Positions 1 through 8,269 of a DNA stretch of 59,643 nucleotides are shown piece after piece. Location: NCBI GenBank assembly GCA_017471985.1, contig JAFURE010000071.1, forward strand, positions 1-59,643, given 5' to 3'. The notes below the pieces were generated by a model. It made no database searches and was not told where the DNA came from. It saw only the letters and a program-made list of their open reading frames with translations. This DNA comes from Akkermansia sp. GTDB taxonomy: Bacteria; Verrucomicrobiota; Verrucomicrobiia; Verrucomicrobiales; Akkermansiaceae. A program made the translations under genes and the position numbers. How positions within the stretch are numbered: the first letter of the stretch is position 1; each line of letters begins with the position of its first letter.

Positions 1-63
1 CCTTCGGAATCGCAACAAATCGGGCATATGCAAAGACGGTGGCAATTCAAGCTTTGGTACCAT
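1..63 (-). CDS. IS5-family transposase, N-terminal 21 codons (partial)
   Basis: Reading from ATG at 63, the minus strand encodes MVPKLELPPSLHMPDLLRFR and one further Arg, then runs off the window. In the repeat copy at 2498-2561 the same sequence has a one-base insertion and a CGA-to-TGA change that create a frameshift and a stop. This copy is open, so it is the intact version. In the decayed copy the frame continues as LDELQKFISFELFRGKLEEL and then KGRPQFPYI, which matches the usual start of IS5-type transposases. The TATAAT box lies 6 nt before the ATG, so the message is probably leaderless. Confidence 0.65.
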   Translation of the reverse strand, partial: MVPKLELPPSLHMPDLLRFRR

Positions 64-69
64 GCGCTT

Positions 70-98
70 ATTATACCACGCCGAGGTGTCTTTGGAAA
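70..98 (-). promoter_or_regulatory. Promoter of the left IS5 transposase
   Basis: The minus strand has TTTCCA at 98-93, a 17-nt spacer and TATAAT at 75-70. The ATG is at 63, so transcription would start at or next to the start codon. Confidence 0.55.
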
Positions 99-255
99 TT
101 CCGAAATACGTTTACACGCGACTTTTTAGAAGTTCCCATAAAGATTGCACATGCCAGATGTATACAAGTGAGGGGGCTTAAATTGGTTTCCTATGTTTCG
201 AAAGAATGTCGTAGGTTTAGTTTATGTTTAAGTAAATAACAATAGATATACCTTT

Positions 256-1152
256 ATGAAGAAGAGAACAATGGAATATTTATTGGGGATTATAAATCTT
301 CTCATATTTGTTGCTATTATTTCTACGCTGCTAAACAAAAGCTATGAAACTGAAACATCTTTGAAGAATGATACAAGAGAAATAAACAGATATCCGCTGA
401 TAGTGGATATAAGCAAAAATGAAACTTGGTTTGATGTTGGAGAGGCATCAATGAGGGCATATGCATCTATGGCCACAGATATCGTTCTTTATAATCCCAT
501 TGGTAAGGAATCTGCAAATTATGTCATCAGATACCCTTTTCATTGCCCGAGCGATGAGCGCCGAATTGAATATATTAATTTGTACTTTACGAAAGATGGG
601 GTCTGGGTTCATTCTCCGTACGATTGCTCTCAATATACAATCGGGGTCTATCCGGAGACTGTGTTCATTTATCCGGTTTCTGCAGAAGAATACTTTGTAA
701 AATGGGAGGATTTTTCAGCGTTGGTTGACAAAATAACGCAGCGACATAAAGGTTGCTACTATTATGCAAATCTGTACATGGCGAATGATTGTACTATAGC
801 AGAGCATTTCTCGTACTACAAACTGCTGCTGGCTCGCTTTCCTGATGAATGGCCTTTGTATTTCTGCAGGTATCCGGGGGCTGTTATTCCCGGAGTTGCA
901 ATAGATTATTCTCCCGAAGAAAAAAATACGAGTAAAGACATTGACGGCTTGATAGAATCTCTTATATTATTATTGGAAGATGACGAAAATAGTGAAGAAA
1001 GCAAGCTTCAGTACCTGGAGCTTACCAAACGCTTGAGTATACTGTCGCGTCTGCGGTATGATGAAGTGAGAGCATCAATATCTAAATATGCCAAGAGACT
1101 GGAAAAGGCATATTGTAATAACCCAAATAAATCTCTGAATATAATACCATAA
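256..1152 (+). CDS. AT-rich membrane-anchored protein of unknown function
   Basis: The product has 298 residues. I do not recognise the family. Residues 8-26 form one hydrophobic segment after a short basic start, so it is probably a signal anchor with the rest outside the cytoplasm. The soluble part is rich in Tyr and acidic residues, with an acidic stretch near 235-250 (LLLEDDENSEES). Base use is far more AT-rich than the housekeeping genes. The gene lies between two copies of an IS5 end, so recent acquisition is plausible. The only regulatory hint is the AT-rich repeat just downstream, which is also found after the gene at 51058. Confidence 0.6.
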   Translation: MKKRTMEYLLGIINLLIFVAIISTLLNKSYETETSLKNDTREINRYPLIVDISKNETWFDVGEASMRAYASMATDIVLYNPIGKESANYVIRYPFHCPSDERRIEYINLYFTKDGVWVHSPYDCSQYTIGVYPETVFIYPVSAEEYFVKWEDFSALVDKITQRHKGCYYYANLYMANDCTIAEHFSYYKLLLARFPDEWPLYFCRYPGAVIPGVAIDYSPEEKNTSKDIDGLIESLILLLEDDENSEESKLQYLELTKRLSILSRLRYDEVRASISKYAKRLEKAYCNNPNKSLNIIP

Positions 1153-1194
1153 GAGCACATGTGTCCAATCCAGAAAAAAAGACTTGCATATCTC

Positions 1195-1310
1195 CAAAAT
1201 TCTGTCAAACTGTCCTTGTGGTTGCATAACATGTTTGTGCAAGGACGTGTTTTAGCTTATTTATTATACTGCAAATAAATATGTTGAATAATTGTAATTC
1301 CCTTTCATGA
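1195..1310. repeat. AT-rich dispersed repeat, copy 1
   Basis: This stretch between two AT-rich genes resembles 51555-51665. Both copies begin near AATTCTGTCAA, contain GATTGCATA or GGTTGCATA, and share an identical core AGCTTATTTATTATACTGC followed by AAATAAA. The core holds a TTATTT/AAATAA inverted repeat around TATACT. It could be a promoter for the downstream gene, a terminator-like structure or the end of a mobile cassette. Confidence 0.6.
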
Positions 1311-1361
1311 TAAATTATTGTTTTATTTTAAATTTCACCAACGCAAAATTACTATAAAAAT

Positions 1362-2360
1362 ATGAATTATATTTCCATTCTTTTGTTCTGCTTTTCGATG
1401 TGCGTTTTTGCGGAAGATATAACTATTTTTGGTTTTGGAAAGAGCTGTAGGACGTACAATTTAAAATATGGCCAAAGCATTAGAGACGTTTGGGATAATT
1501 TATATCCCATTAATGGTGTAATCTATGGAAAAGATCTTCAAGATGCAACGTATTATAGTAAATATGTTACAATCTATCGGCAGGGTACTATCTTTGTGAT
1601 AGATATGTTTACGTGCGATGCTGTTTCCTTTCCATTGCAAGCCGGAGACCTGTTACTATTTAGCAAGACCCCATTATTCTTTGCAAGTTACAAAGCTAAT
1701 GTAAAGTTTAAAAAGACAACTTTACCCCCGGAATGTATTTATCCTGCTAATATACAAAGCATATCAGACATCTGTGATTTTTTATTAAGTTATACTAAAA
1801 ATGACGATTACGAATCACCAACGAATGAATATCTTGAGTTTTACAAAAAAATAAAAAACGAATTAAAACAAGGATTTGCGCATAAGAACTTAATATTTTA
1901 TTCATATGAACAAATGAATATGTACAAAAATAGTGGTGTAAGAGATTTGTCGTATGATACCATTATAACCTGTATAACGAGAGATTTTCCAAACTGGAGT
2001 GACTCGTATGAAATTCATCTATTATCCCCATACTGCGTCAGAATGATTGACAAAGAATCAGGCACAACAAACTGCTATGGCTTATACAATAACACATTAA
2101 TTCAAACATCTAATCATTTGAATTGGTATTATAATTCAAGGCTTACAGAAGCGTCATACGAGAAAATCGATCTTATACCGAGTAAATGTGTTAATATGTT
2201 AATTTCTATGAAGCTTTATCTGGGAAAAGACGAAATCGTATTAAGCATCCTCAATAAAAACAATGAAGTACATGTATCAATAATGTCTTCATTGGGTAAT
2301 GATATATATATATTGAAACATGGTTTTCCGCCCTGCCGAACTAATCAATTTAGCCATTGA
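1362..2360 (+). CDS. AT-rich secreted protein of unknown function
   Basis: The product has 332 residues and a short cleavable-looking signal at residues 1-17 (MNYISILLFCFSMCVFA, then E). No domain is recognised. The mature part is rich in Tyr, Asn, Ile and Lys with no obvious repeats. Residues 20-95 alternate beta-like segments (DITIFGFGKS, YVTIYRQGTIFVIDMF). The gene ends 12 bp before a decayed IS5 fragment. Its very AT-rich codon use matches the genes at 256 and 51058 and sets it apart from core genes, which supports horizontal origin. Confidence 0.6.
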   Translation: MNYISILLFCFSMCVFAEDITIFGFGKSCRTYNLKYGQSIRDVWDNLYPINGVIYGKDLQDATYYSKYVTIYRQGTIFVIDMFTCDAVSFPLQAGDLLLFSKTPLFFASYKANVKFKKTTLPPECIYPANIQSISDICDFLLSYTKNDDYESPTNEYLEFYKKIKNELKQGFAHKNLIFYSYEQMNMYKNSGVRDLSYDTIITCITRDFPNWSDSYEIHLLSPYCVRMIDKESGTTNCYGLYNNTLIQTSNHLNWYYNSRLTEASYEKIDLIPSKCVNMLISMKLYLGKDEIVLSILNKNNEVHVSIMSSLGNDIYILKHGFPPCRTNQFSH

Positions 2361-2372
2361 TTTTTTTTGTAG

Positions 2373-2636
2373 CTAATATAGGGGAACTGAGGTCTTCCTT
2401 TGCTGCTGAAATGGCACAACTCTTCGAGCTTGCCTCGAAATAGCTCGAAAGAGATGAACTTCTGCAATTCGTCCAAACCGTGGCGTACTGTTGCACTCCT
2501 TCAGAATCGCAACAAATCGGGCATATGCAAAGACGGTGGCAATTTCAAGCTTTGGTACCATGCGCTTATTATACCACGCCGAGGTGTCTTTGGAAATTCC
2601 GAAATACGTTTACAGGCGACTTTTTAGAAGTTCCCT
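2373..2636 (-). pseudogene. Decayed IS5-family transposase 5' fragment
   Basis: The outer end and first codons repeat 1-138 almost exactly. The copy has an extra T after the start region and a TGA where the intact copy has CGA. Past these lesions the frame reads LDELQKFISFELFRGKLEEL and KGRPQFPYI, typical of IS5 N-termini, and then the similarity stops near 2375. The remainder of the transposase is missing. The fragment and the copy at 1-137 are direct repeats flanking two AT-rich genes. Confidence 0.65.
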
Positions 2637-2641
2637 ATAGC

Positions 2642-3325
2642 CTATACTAATAACAAACTTAAAATTATCGGAATGTTAATGACTACCCATGTGCTTGTTG
2701 TAACACCCACAGAGAGTGCCACATCAACCGTATATAATAATGCGGTAATAGGTGCCATAGCATAATTTCCCAGCCCTCGCTGAGCAGGCAGCAACTCCTC
2801 ATTTTTTCCCGGCCTGGCTATGTATGAAAGCTTTTCTTTATTAGAAACAATGAGCACTGGTTTTGCGTCCTTAAAATACTCCTGAGTCAGATATTCTTCC
2901 CCCGAATGTGGATTTTTGTAAATAGTATTAGGAAAAAGCTCATCTTGCTCGTAATCTTCCAGAGCACGATACAGATATACCTGCTCCATGCCTTGAACGT
3001 ATTCAGGGCGACGACTCAAATAAATCTCACACGATTGATTATTCTTGCTGAATATGCCGTAGCTGAGCAATACACCCCTGGCCGGAGCTTTATAAAAGGC
3101 ATGCCTCGCATAATAGACTCCATCTCTGCGATATATTGCTATAGAATCCAAATTGATATTGCTGTAATATTCCTCTTTATTAATGGCATCCGCAAGAGAG
3201 TGTGTACTAATTCTTGTATATACACAAGAGTTGAGCACACACAGAACCATAATTATAAGAAACAAAAAAAAGCTCGTGCCGCCTTTACAATCTGAAAGGT
3301 GAAATCTGTAGCGCATACAATTCAT
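2642..3325 (-). CDS. Putative AT-rich lipoprotein of unknown function
   Basis: The product has 227 residues. An N-terminal region with a hydrophobic core (FFLFLIIMVLCVLNSC) ends in a lipobox-like LNSC at about residue 34, so lipid attachment is likely if ATG 3325 or a nearby in-frame start is used. The middle region has many Tyr and charged residues. The last 40 residues (from about 187) are strongly hydrophobic and may span the membrane once or twice. The family is not recognised. The gene sits between two facing IS ends (2635 and 3498), which suggests it is cargo of IS traffic. Confidence 0.55.
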   Translation of the reverse strand: MNCMRYRFHLSDCKGGTSFFLFLIIMVLCVLNSCVYTRISTHSLADAINKEEYYSNINLDSIAIYRRDGVYYARHAFYKAPARGVLLSYGIFSKNNQSCEIYLSRRPEYVQGMEQVYLYRALEDYEQDELFPNTIYKNPHSGEEYLTQEYFKDAKPVLIVSNKEKLSYIARPGKNEELLPAQRGLGNYAMAPITALLYTVDVALSVGVTTSTWVVINIPIILSLLLV

Positions 3326-3497
3326 GGGGACTTCGAATAAGTGGTCAATTTTGTTTCGACAGACCGAAGTGTAGCATTTTTTGAAATCTAATCAAGCGTT
3401 TTTTCATTTTTTATCATTGTTTGCGCGGTTTAAGAATAAGAACATTGCCAGGATTGCAAATGTTATCACGAAGTGTATGTCGATACAACTTATCTAA
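3326..3497. other. Intergenic stretch with no clear feature
   Basis: This AT-rich DNA runs from the start of the lipoprotein gene to the IS end at 3498. I see no ORF, strong promoter or hairpin in it. Confidence 0.4.
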
Positions 3498-4400
3498 GGA
3501 AGCGCTGAATAAAAGCGAAGCGAAACACTTTGTTGCGTCCCTATAGTATCCCTTATGAAATGAGCATCGAGAAAAAGTCTTATTTATATGCAAAGGGCAT
3601 TTTTTCAGGTCTTTGGAGGCATGAGGGCATAGTTACCCTACAATCGGTGCAAGATTTCGGTTGTCTCGAACGCACATCAACAAGTTTGCGCACGCAAACA
3701 ACAGGTTGAATCTGTTCATGTTTTTCGCAATACCCTTGTACACGACTTTACAATATCCGAAATAGCGTTTGACGATGAGGAAGGGATGTTCCACTTTGTT
3801 ACGTACGGAAGATTTACTTCGCTCGATACTTCTATCCCTATTTTCTCCCTTATAGCAATCATTAATCTTTAAGCTAGAAGGGCGTTTGTTAATGCGAAAC
3901 TTTATTTTTGAAAAACTTTCATTTGACTTTATAGCATCCTGCTCAGGTGCGCCCAAGTAATCGGAGGCTCCGTAAACCACTTCATCATCTTTGCGAATTA
4001 ATTCGCTTATTTGCTGTGAGTCATGCACATTAGCAGCAGTCCCGGTAATGGTATGTACAAAGCCTGTTCCTGCGTCCACTCCTGCGTGAACTTTCATACC
4101 AAAATACCACTGATTCCCTTTTTTAACCTGGTGCATTTCGGCATCTCGCTCACCTTTTGCATTCTTTGTAGAACTAGGAGCATGAATAATAGTGGCATCA
4201 ACTATTGAGCCCCCGTGCATCAGCAATCCTGCCTTATCAAGTCGCTCCTTAAGATCGGAAAATATTTTCTCTCCTATCTGATGTTTCTCGAATAGATGTC
4301 GGAATTTGAGCAGCGTAGTAGCATCCGGAACCTGCTCATTATAAAAGTCTATCCTCATGAATGTTCGCATGGCGTAACTGTTAATTGTTCCGACGCGTGG
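3498..4400 (-). mobile_element. Truncated IS5-family element
   Basis: The left end at 3498-3512 reads GGAAGCGCTGAATAA, an IS5-group style terminal repeat. The transposase runs on the minus strand. The end carrying the 5' part of the transposase is missing. The break lies near 4390-4400, where a sequence of the type CACGCGTCGGAACAATTAA begins; close relatives of that sequence occur at 32118 and 51706. No second terminal repeat is visible. Confidence 0.7.
3633..4390 (-). pseudogene. IS5-family DDE transposase, 5'-truncated and mutated
   Basis: About 245 residues remain of a family usually near 330. The N-terminal helical region is lost; an in-frame stop lies just upstream of NSYAMRTFMRIDF. The first catalytic Asp is in GGSIVDATII. 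The Glu region is intact (RNKVEHPFLIVKRYFGY). In the second catalytic block the family pattern VYGDSGYLGA reads VYGASDYLGA, so the catalytic Asp is Ala. The protein should be inactive both by truncation and by this substitution. Confidence 0.75.
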
Positions 4401-4485
4401 GATTTATCGGCACATGCGTCTCTCAGAAAAAAAAGCTTTGAGACAGCTCGCGCGTGGAGTTTTTGCTCATTTAAGCTCAAAAAGA

Positions 4486-4513
4486 TTGCAATTTGTAAGA
4501 TATCATGTATACT
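4486..4513 (+). promoter_or_regulatory. Promoter of the ABC-F gene
   Basis: TTGCAA at 4486-4491, a 16-nt spacer and TATACT at 4508-4513. The ATG at 4522 is 8 nt past the -10 box and no Shine-Dalgarno fits, so the transcript is probably leaderless. Confidence 0.65.
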
Positions 4514-4521
4514 ACCCGCGC

Positions 4522-6126
4522 ATGCTTACCATCAAAAAACTGACGAAGGCACACGCAGGGCGCACCCTGTTCTACGAGACGGAACTCATCGTGAACTGGG
4601 GCGAGCGCATAGCACTGGTCGGTCCGAACGGAGCGGGCAAGTCGACCCTGTTCCGCATGATACTGGGCGAGGACACGCCTGACGAAGGTCAGATTGTGAT
4701 GGATGAATACGGCGTGGTGGGCTACCTGCCGCAGGAGGCCGGCGACCCGAGCGACCGCACCGTGCTCGAAATTGCCATGAGCATAACCCCTGAAATGGGC
4801 AAGGCCATTCGCACCCTGCGCGAGTGCGATGCCAAGGGCGATAACACCAGCGACGAGTATGCCCACGCCATGGATGTGTTCATTGCCAACAATGGCTACC
4901 AGATTGAACCCAAGGCCAAGCGCATACTGAAAGGACTGGCCTTCAAGGATGAAGATTTCCACCGCCCTGCCCGCGAGATGAGTGGTGGCTGGGTCATGCG
5001 AGCGCACCTGGCCCAGTTGCTGGTGGCCGAGCCTGACCTGCTGATGCTCGACGAGCCCACCAACCACCTCGACCTCATGAGCCTGCTGTGGCTGCGCCGC
5101 TACCTCATGAACTACCCGGGTGCCATCTTCATGATTTCGCACGACCGCGACTTCATGGATGAACTGGTGGAGACCGTGTACGACATCGAAAATCAGGAGC
5201 TGGTGCGCTACACCGGCAACTACAGCAAATTCCTGGAGCTCAAAGAGCAGCGTTACGAACTTCTGCTGGCAGCCTGGCGCAACCAGCAGCGTGAAATCGC
5301 CCACATGGAGTTCTTCATCGAGCGTTTCCGCTCTGTCGCCTCTAAGGCCGCTCAGGTGCAGAGCCGCATTAAGCAGCTCGAAAAGATTCGCCGTATCGAG
5401 AAACCCCGTCAGGCCCGCCGCGTGTTCAAGTTTATCTTCCCGCAGCCGCCGCGCGCTATGCAGCGCGTAATGGAGCTGGAGAAAGTCGGTCAGAGCTACG
5501 GCGACAAGCGCATTTACAAGAACCTCGATTTGCTCATTGAGCGCGGCGACCGCATTGTGCTGGTCGGTCCGAACGGCGCCGGCAAATCCACCCTGCTCAA
5601 GATACTGGCCGGCGTAGTTCCCATCGATGAAGGCAAGCGCACACTGGGCACCACGACACGCATCGGCTACTTCTCGCAGATGCGCTCCGAAAACCTGACG
5701 CCCAACTTCACCGTGCTCGAGGAAATCATGAACGCCGACCCCGAGCTGCGCGAGGAGGAGGCCCGCGCCGTGCTCGGTTCCTTCATGTTCCGCAAGCTCG
5801 ACTGCGAGAAACGCGTGGAAGTGCTCAGCGGTGGTGAAAAATCGCGCCTCAGTCTGGTGAAGTTCCTGGTAAACCCGCCCAACCTGCTGCTGATGGACGA
5901 GCCGACCACTCACCTGGACATCATGAGTGTCGAGGCGCTCTCGCAAGCCCTCAAGCGCTATGAAGGTACGCTGGTCTTCATTTCGCACGACGTCCACTTC
6001 ATACGCGCACTGGCCGAAAAGACCCTGCACATCTCCCACGGCACCGTTACCCCCTACGCCGGCGGCTACGACTACTACCTGGAGAAGTCGGGCCTGCTCG
6101 ATAATCCCGATGCCATGAACATGTAA
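4522..6126 (+). CDS. ABC-F family ATP-binding protein
   Basis: The product has 534 residues and two ABC ATPase domains in one chain without membrane segments, the layout of ribosome-associated ABC-F translation factors (Uup/EttA type). Walker A motifs GPNGAGKST are near residues 34-42 and 348-356. Signatures MSGGW and LSGGEKS are near 153 and 434, and Walker B stretches LLMLDEPTNHLD and LLMDEPTTHLD follow. The linker (about 255-320) is rich in Arg, Lys and Gln, as expected for the arm that enters the ribosomal E site. I chose ATG 4522 over the upstream in-frame 4414 because the promoter lies between them and the family starts with the first ABC strand. The exact subfamily is not resolved. Confidence 0.9.
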   Translation: MLTIKKLTKAHAGRTLFYETELIVNWGERIALVGPNGAGKSTLFRMILGEDTPDEGQIVMDEYGVVGYLPQEAGDPSDRTVLEIAMSITPEMGKAIRTLRECDAKGDNTSDEYAHAMDVFIANNGYQIEPKAKRILKGLAFKDEDFHRPAREMSGGWVMRAHLAQLLVAEPDLLMLDEPTNHLDLMSLLWLRRYLMNYPGAIFMISHDRDFMDELVETVYDIENQELVRYTGNYSKFLELKEQRYELLLAAWRNQQREIAHMEFFIERFRSVASKAAQVQSRIKQLEKIRRIEKPRQARRVFKFIFPQPPRAMQRVMELEKVGQSYGDKRIYKNLDLLIERGDRIVLVGPNGAGKSTLLKILAGVVPIDEGKRTLGTTTRIGYFSQMRSENLTPNFTVLEEIMNADPELREEEARAVLGSFMFRKLDCEKRVEVLSGGEKSRLSLVKFLVNPPNLLLMDEPTTHLDIMSVEALSQALKRYEGTLVFISHDVHFIRALAEKTLHISHGTVTPYAGGYDYYLEKSGLLDNPDAMNM

Positions 6127-6149
6127 CCCCCACCCCACACATCGAAGCC

Positions 6150-7748
6150 ATGGACGTTATTCTGCAAAATCCCACCTTCGTACTCTTTGCCATCCTCTTT
6201 CTGGGGCTGGCTCTGGGTAATGTCTCCATCAAAGGTATAGCACTGGGCAGCTCCGGCGTGCTCTTCGTGGCCCTGCTGGCCGGGCACTACAAACTAACCA
6301 TCCCCGATGGGGTGTCCGACATGGGCACGGCGCTGTTCGTATACTGCGTAGGTCTGGGTGTGGGCAATCGCTTCTTTTCCTCCCTGCGCAGCCGTGGCAA
6401 AAAGCTCGTACTGCTGGCACTCATCATCGTAGGTGCCGGGTGGCTGACCGCCTGGGGCCTGTGTTCCGTGCTGGGGATAGAAATGAGTGTAGCCGCCGGG
6501 CTCTTTGCCGGAGCCTGCACCAGCACCCCTGCTCTGGCCGGCGCGCTCGAGGCCGCCAAAGCCGCCGGGCTGAACGAATCTGTCATCAATATCGGTTACG
6601 GCGTGGCCTACCCCTTCGGCGTTATCGGTATTGTGCTCTTCGTGCAACTACTGCCCCGCCTGCTGCACTGCAACCTGAATAACAACGATGCCGCCGGCAC
6701 CCCCGACCCGCACAAAATCATAGCCCGCAAAGTCTGCGTAACCAACCCCGAGTGTTTCGGTAAGAGCCCGGCCGAGGTTGCCCGCCAGTGGCACATGAAC
6801 TGCGGTATTCCCCGCCTGCTGCGCGAGGGAGAGCTCAAACCGCTGCAACCCTCCGACACGCTGAACGAAAACGACATCTGCCTGATGATTGGCGAGCGCG
6901 AGCACCTCGAGCGAGATGCCGGCCTGCTGGGGCACATAGAGGGAAATGCCGATGAGCTGCGCCTGCCCCAGAACGAAACAGCCGAACTCATTATGCTCTC
7001 CCAGCAGATGGACACCAAGACCCTGCGCGAGCTCGACCCGCTGGGTAACTTCGGCATCACCATCACCCGCATCACCCGACTGGGCAACACCTTTGTTCCC
7101 ACCGCCGACACCGAAATCATACGCAACGACTTGCTGCGCGTTGTCGGTACTCCCGATGCCATCAAAGCCTTCCGCGCCGAATGCGGCCACCGCAGCAGCG
7201 CCATCAACACAGCCGACGTGCTCTCACTGATGGGCGGCCTGACGCTGGGCATTCTGCTCGGCAAGCTCAACTTCAGTCTGGGTGGGGGCGATGGCTTTTC
7301 GCTGGGTATGGCCGGCGGTCCGCTCGTGGTTGCCCTGCTGCTGGGTCACTTCGGCAAACTGGGTCCCATCGTGGGCTACATGCCACGCCCCACACGCGTG
7401 CTGGTCATGGAGCTGGGGCTCATGCTCTTTCTGGCCGGTGCCGGTATACGCGGCGGCGAAAAACTGGTGGAAACCCTGCAGCAGAGCGGCCTTACCATGT
7501 TGCTGGTAGGTATCGTCATCACCGTTCTGCCACTCTTTATCGGCTACTTCGTTGCCCGAAAATTCCTGAAAATGGAAATTGCCGAAACGCTCGGCTGTAT
7601 CTGCGGTTCCCAGACATCCACCCCGGCCCTCGGTGCCATAACCGCTCAGACCGAGAGCCAGGACCCGGTGATTGCCTACTCCACCGCCTACCCCGTGGCA
7701 CTCATCCTCATGACTGTGCTCGCGCAAATACTCGTCCAAATGGCTTAA
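6150..7748 (+). CDS. AspT/YidE-type putative antiporter with RCK domains
   Basis: The product has 532 residues. About five to six hydrophobic helices cover residues 1-180, a cytoplasmic region with two RCK_C (TrkA-C)-like domains spans about 190-350, and a second helical half covers about 355-532. The halves share the AspT duplication pattern: GLFAGACTSTPALAGALEA near 117 and LGCICGSQTSTPALGAI near 482. This is the aspartate:alanine exchanger/YidE/YbjL family, whose substrate varies. It lies 23 bp after the ABC-F gene on the same strand, so co-transcription is likely. A hairpin with a T-run follows at 7861. Substrate is unknown. Confidence 0.85.
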   Translation: MDVILQNPTFVLFAILFLGLALGNVSIKGIALGSSGVLFVALLAGHYKLTIPDGVSDMGTALFVYCVGLGVGNRFFSSLRSRGKKLVLLALIIVGAGWLTAWGLCSVLGIEMSVAAGLFAGACTSTPALAGALEAAKAAGLNESVINIGYGVAYPFGVIGIVLFVQLLPRLLHCNLNNNDAAGTPDPHKIIARKVCVTNPECFGKSPAEVARQWHMNCGIPRLLREGELKPLQPSDTLNENDICLMIGEREHLERDAGLLGHIEGNADELRLPQNETAELIMLSQQMDTKTLRELDPLGNFGITITRITRLGNTFVPTADTEIIRNDLLRVVGTPDAIKAFRAECGHRSSAINTADVLSLMGGLTLGILLGKLNFSLGGGDGFSLGMAGGPLVVALLLGHFGKLGPIVGYMPRPTRVLVMELGLMLFLAGAGIRGGEKLVETLQQSGLTMLLVGIVITVLPLFIGYFVARKFLKMEIAETLGCICGSQTSTPALGAITAQTESQDPVIAYSTAYPVALILMTVLAQILVQMA

Positions 7749-7754
7749 AATCAA

Positions 7755-7885
7755 CGGCCCCATTCGGGGCCGTTCTTCACATCTGAGCATCAGCTCAGAT
7801 TTTTCACCATGAGCCAACGGCTCATTCTTCACCACGAGCCCAAGGGGCGAGTTCTTCACCGCCGAGCGTAAGCTCGGCTTTTCTT
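7755..7885. repeat. Hairpin array, TTCTTCAC linker (array A)
   Basis: Five short palindromes of different sequence lie head to tail, joined by variants of the 8-9 nt linker TTCTTCACC (GGTGAAGAA on the other strand). The stems are CGGCCCC-attc-GGGGCCG, ATCTGAGC-atca-GCTCAGAT, ATGAGCC-aac-GGCTCAT, an imperfect CGAGCCC-aa-GGGGCGAG, and GCCGAGC-gtaa-GCTCGGC. Stems differ while the linker is conserved. Confidence 0.8.
7861..7885 (+). terminator. Rho-independent terminator after the AspT-like gene
   Basis: GCCGAGC-gtaa-GCTCGGC is followed by TTTTCTTTTT. It is also the last unit of array A, so an array stem seems to double as the terminator. Confidence 0.75.
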
Positions 7886-7934
7886 TTTACATATCACCGA
7901 GAATAACGGCTCACTTTGCCCGCCGAATATGAGA

Positions 7935-8113
7935 ACCCGCGCAAGCGCGGGTTTTAAAGTATGGCTCGCAGCGCTCGCAAGGGAATAAACGCTTTTTAAC
8001 AGCCTTCGGCTGGGTGAAAAGCGGGCTTGCGCCCGCGGTGAAGAACCATGCTGCGCACGGTGGTGAAGACTGCGCTGCGCGCAGGGTGAAGAACGAGCGT
8101 CAAGTCGCTCGTG
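7935..8113. repeat. Hairpin array, GGTGAAGAA linker (array B) with CCCGCGC hairpin tail
   Basis: An isolated ACCCGCGC-aa-GCGCGGGT hairpin at about 7935-7952 is followed by TTTTAAAGTATGGCTC. From 8000 come CAGCC-ttc-GGCTG, GCGGGC-ttgc-GCCCGC, an imperfect CCATGC/GCACGG stem, TGCGC-tgc-GCGCA and CGAGCG-tcaagt-CGCTCG. They are joined by GGTGAAAA, GGTGAAGAA and GGTGAAGAC. The linker is in the opposite orientation to array A, so the two arrays face each other. The tail matches 59495-59525 in reverse. Confidence 0.75.
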
Positions 8114-8154
8114 GATTTTCGGATATTTTTTCAATGCTGAGGGGCAAGTTACAC

Positions 8155-8183
8155 TTGTCAAGACAGGAAGAATGTAGTATGAT
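8155..8183 (+). promoter_or_regulatory. Promoter of the transporter/sensor/porin operon
   Basis: TTGTCA at 8155-8160, 17-nt spacer, TATGAT at 8178-8183. It leaves a leader of roughly 80 nt before ATG 8270. No sigma-54 or other special element is seen. Confidence 0.6.
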
Positions 8184-8269
8184 AGGGGTTAGCACAAGGT
8201 CTGCGGAAATTGCGGGAAAACGTTACGCATGCACGCAGGCGTGAGTGCTGTTGCTAACCAAATTAAGCC

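Larger units (their letters stand above)
1..137 (-). mobile_element. Left-cut IS5-family insertion sequence, 5' end
   Basis: This is the outer end of an insertion sequence whose body lies beyond the left edge of the window. Reading the minus strand inward from 137, it starts with a terminal-repeat-like GGGAACTTCTAAAAAG, then a promoter, then the transposase start. About 138 bp is repeated at 2498-2636 with only a few differences. The terminal sequence has the GGAA-N3-CT-N-AA spacing of IS5-group ends. Family assignment rests on the decayed copy, whose frame resembles the DUF772 N-terminal region of IS5 transposases. Confidence 0.7.

Noticed and set aside
4477..6138. A 553-codon open frame on the minus strand opposite the ABC-F gene
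   Set aside because: It is the antisense shadow of a strongly biased GC-rich gene. The His/Gln/Val-rich translation has no motif, while the plus strand has all ABC-F motifs.
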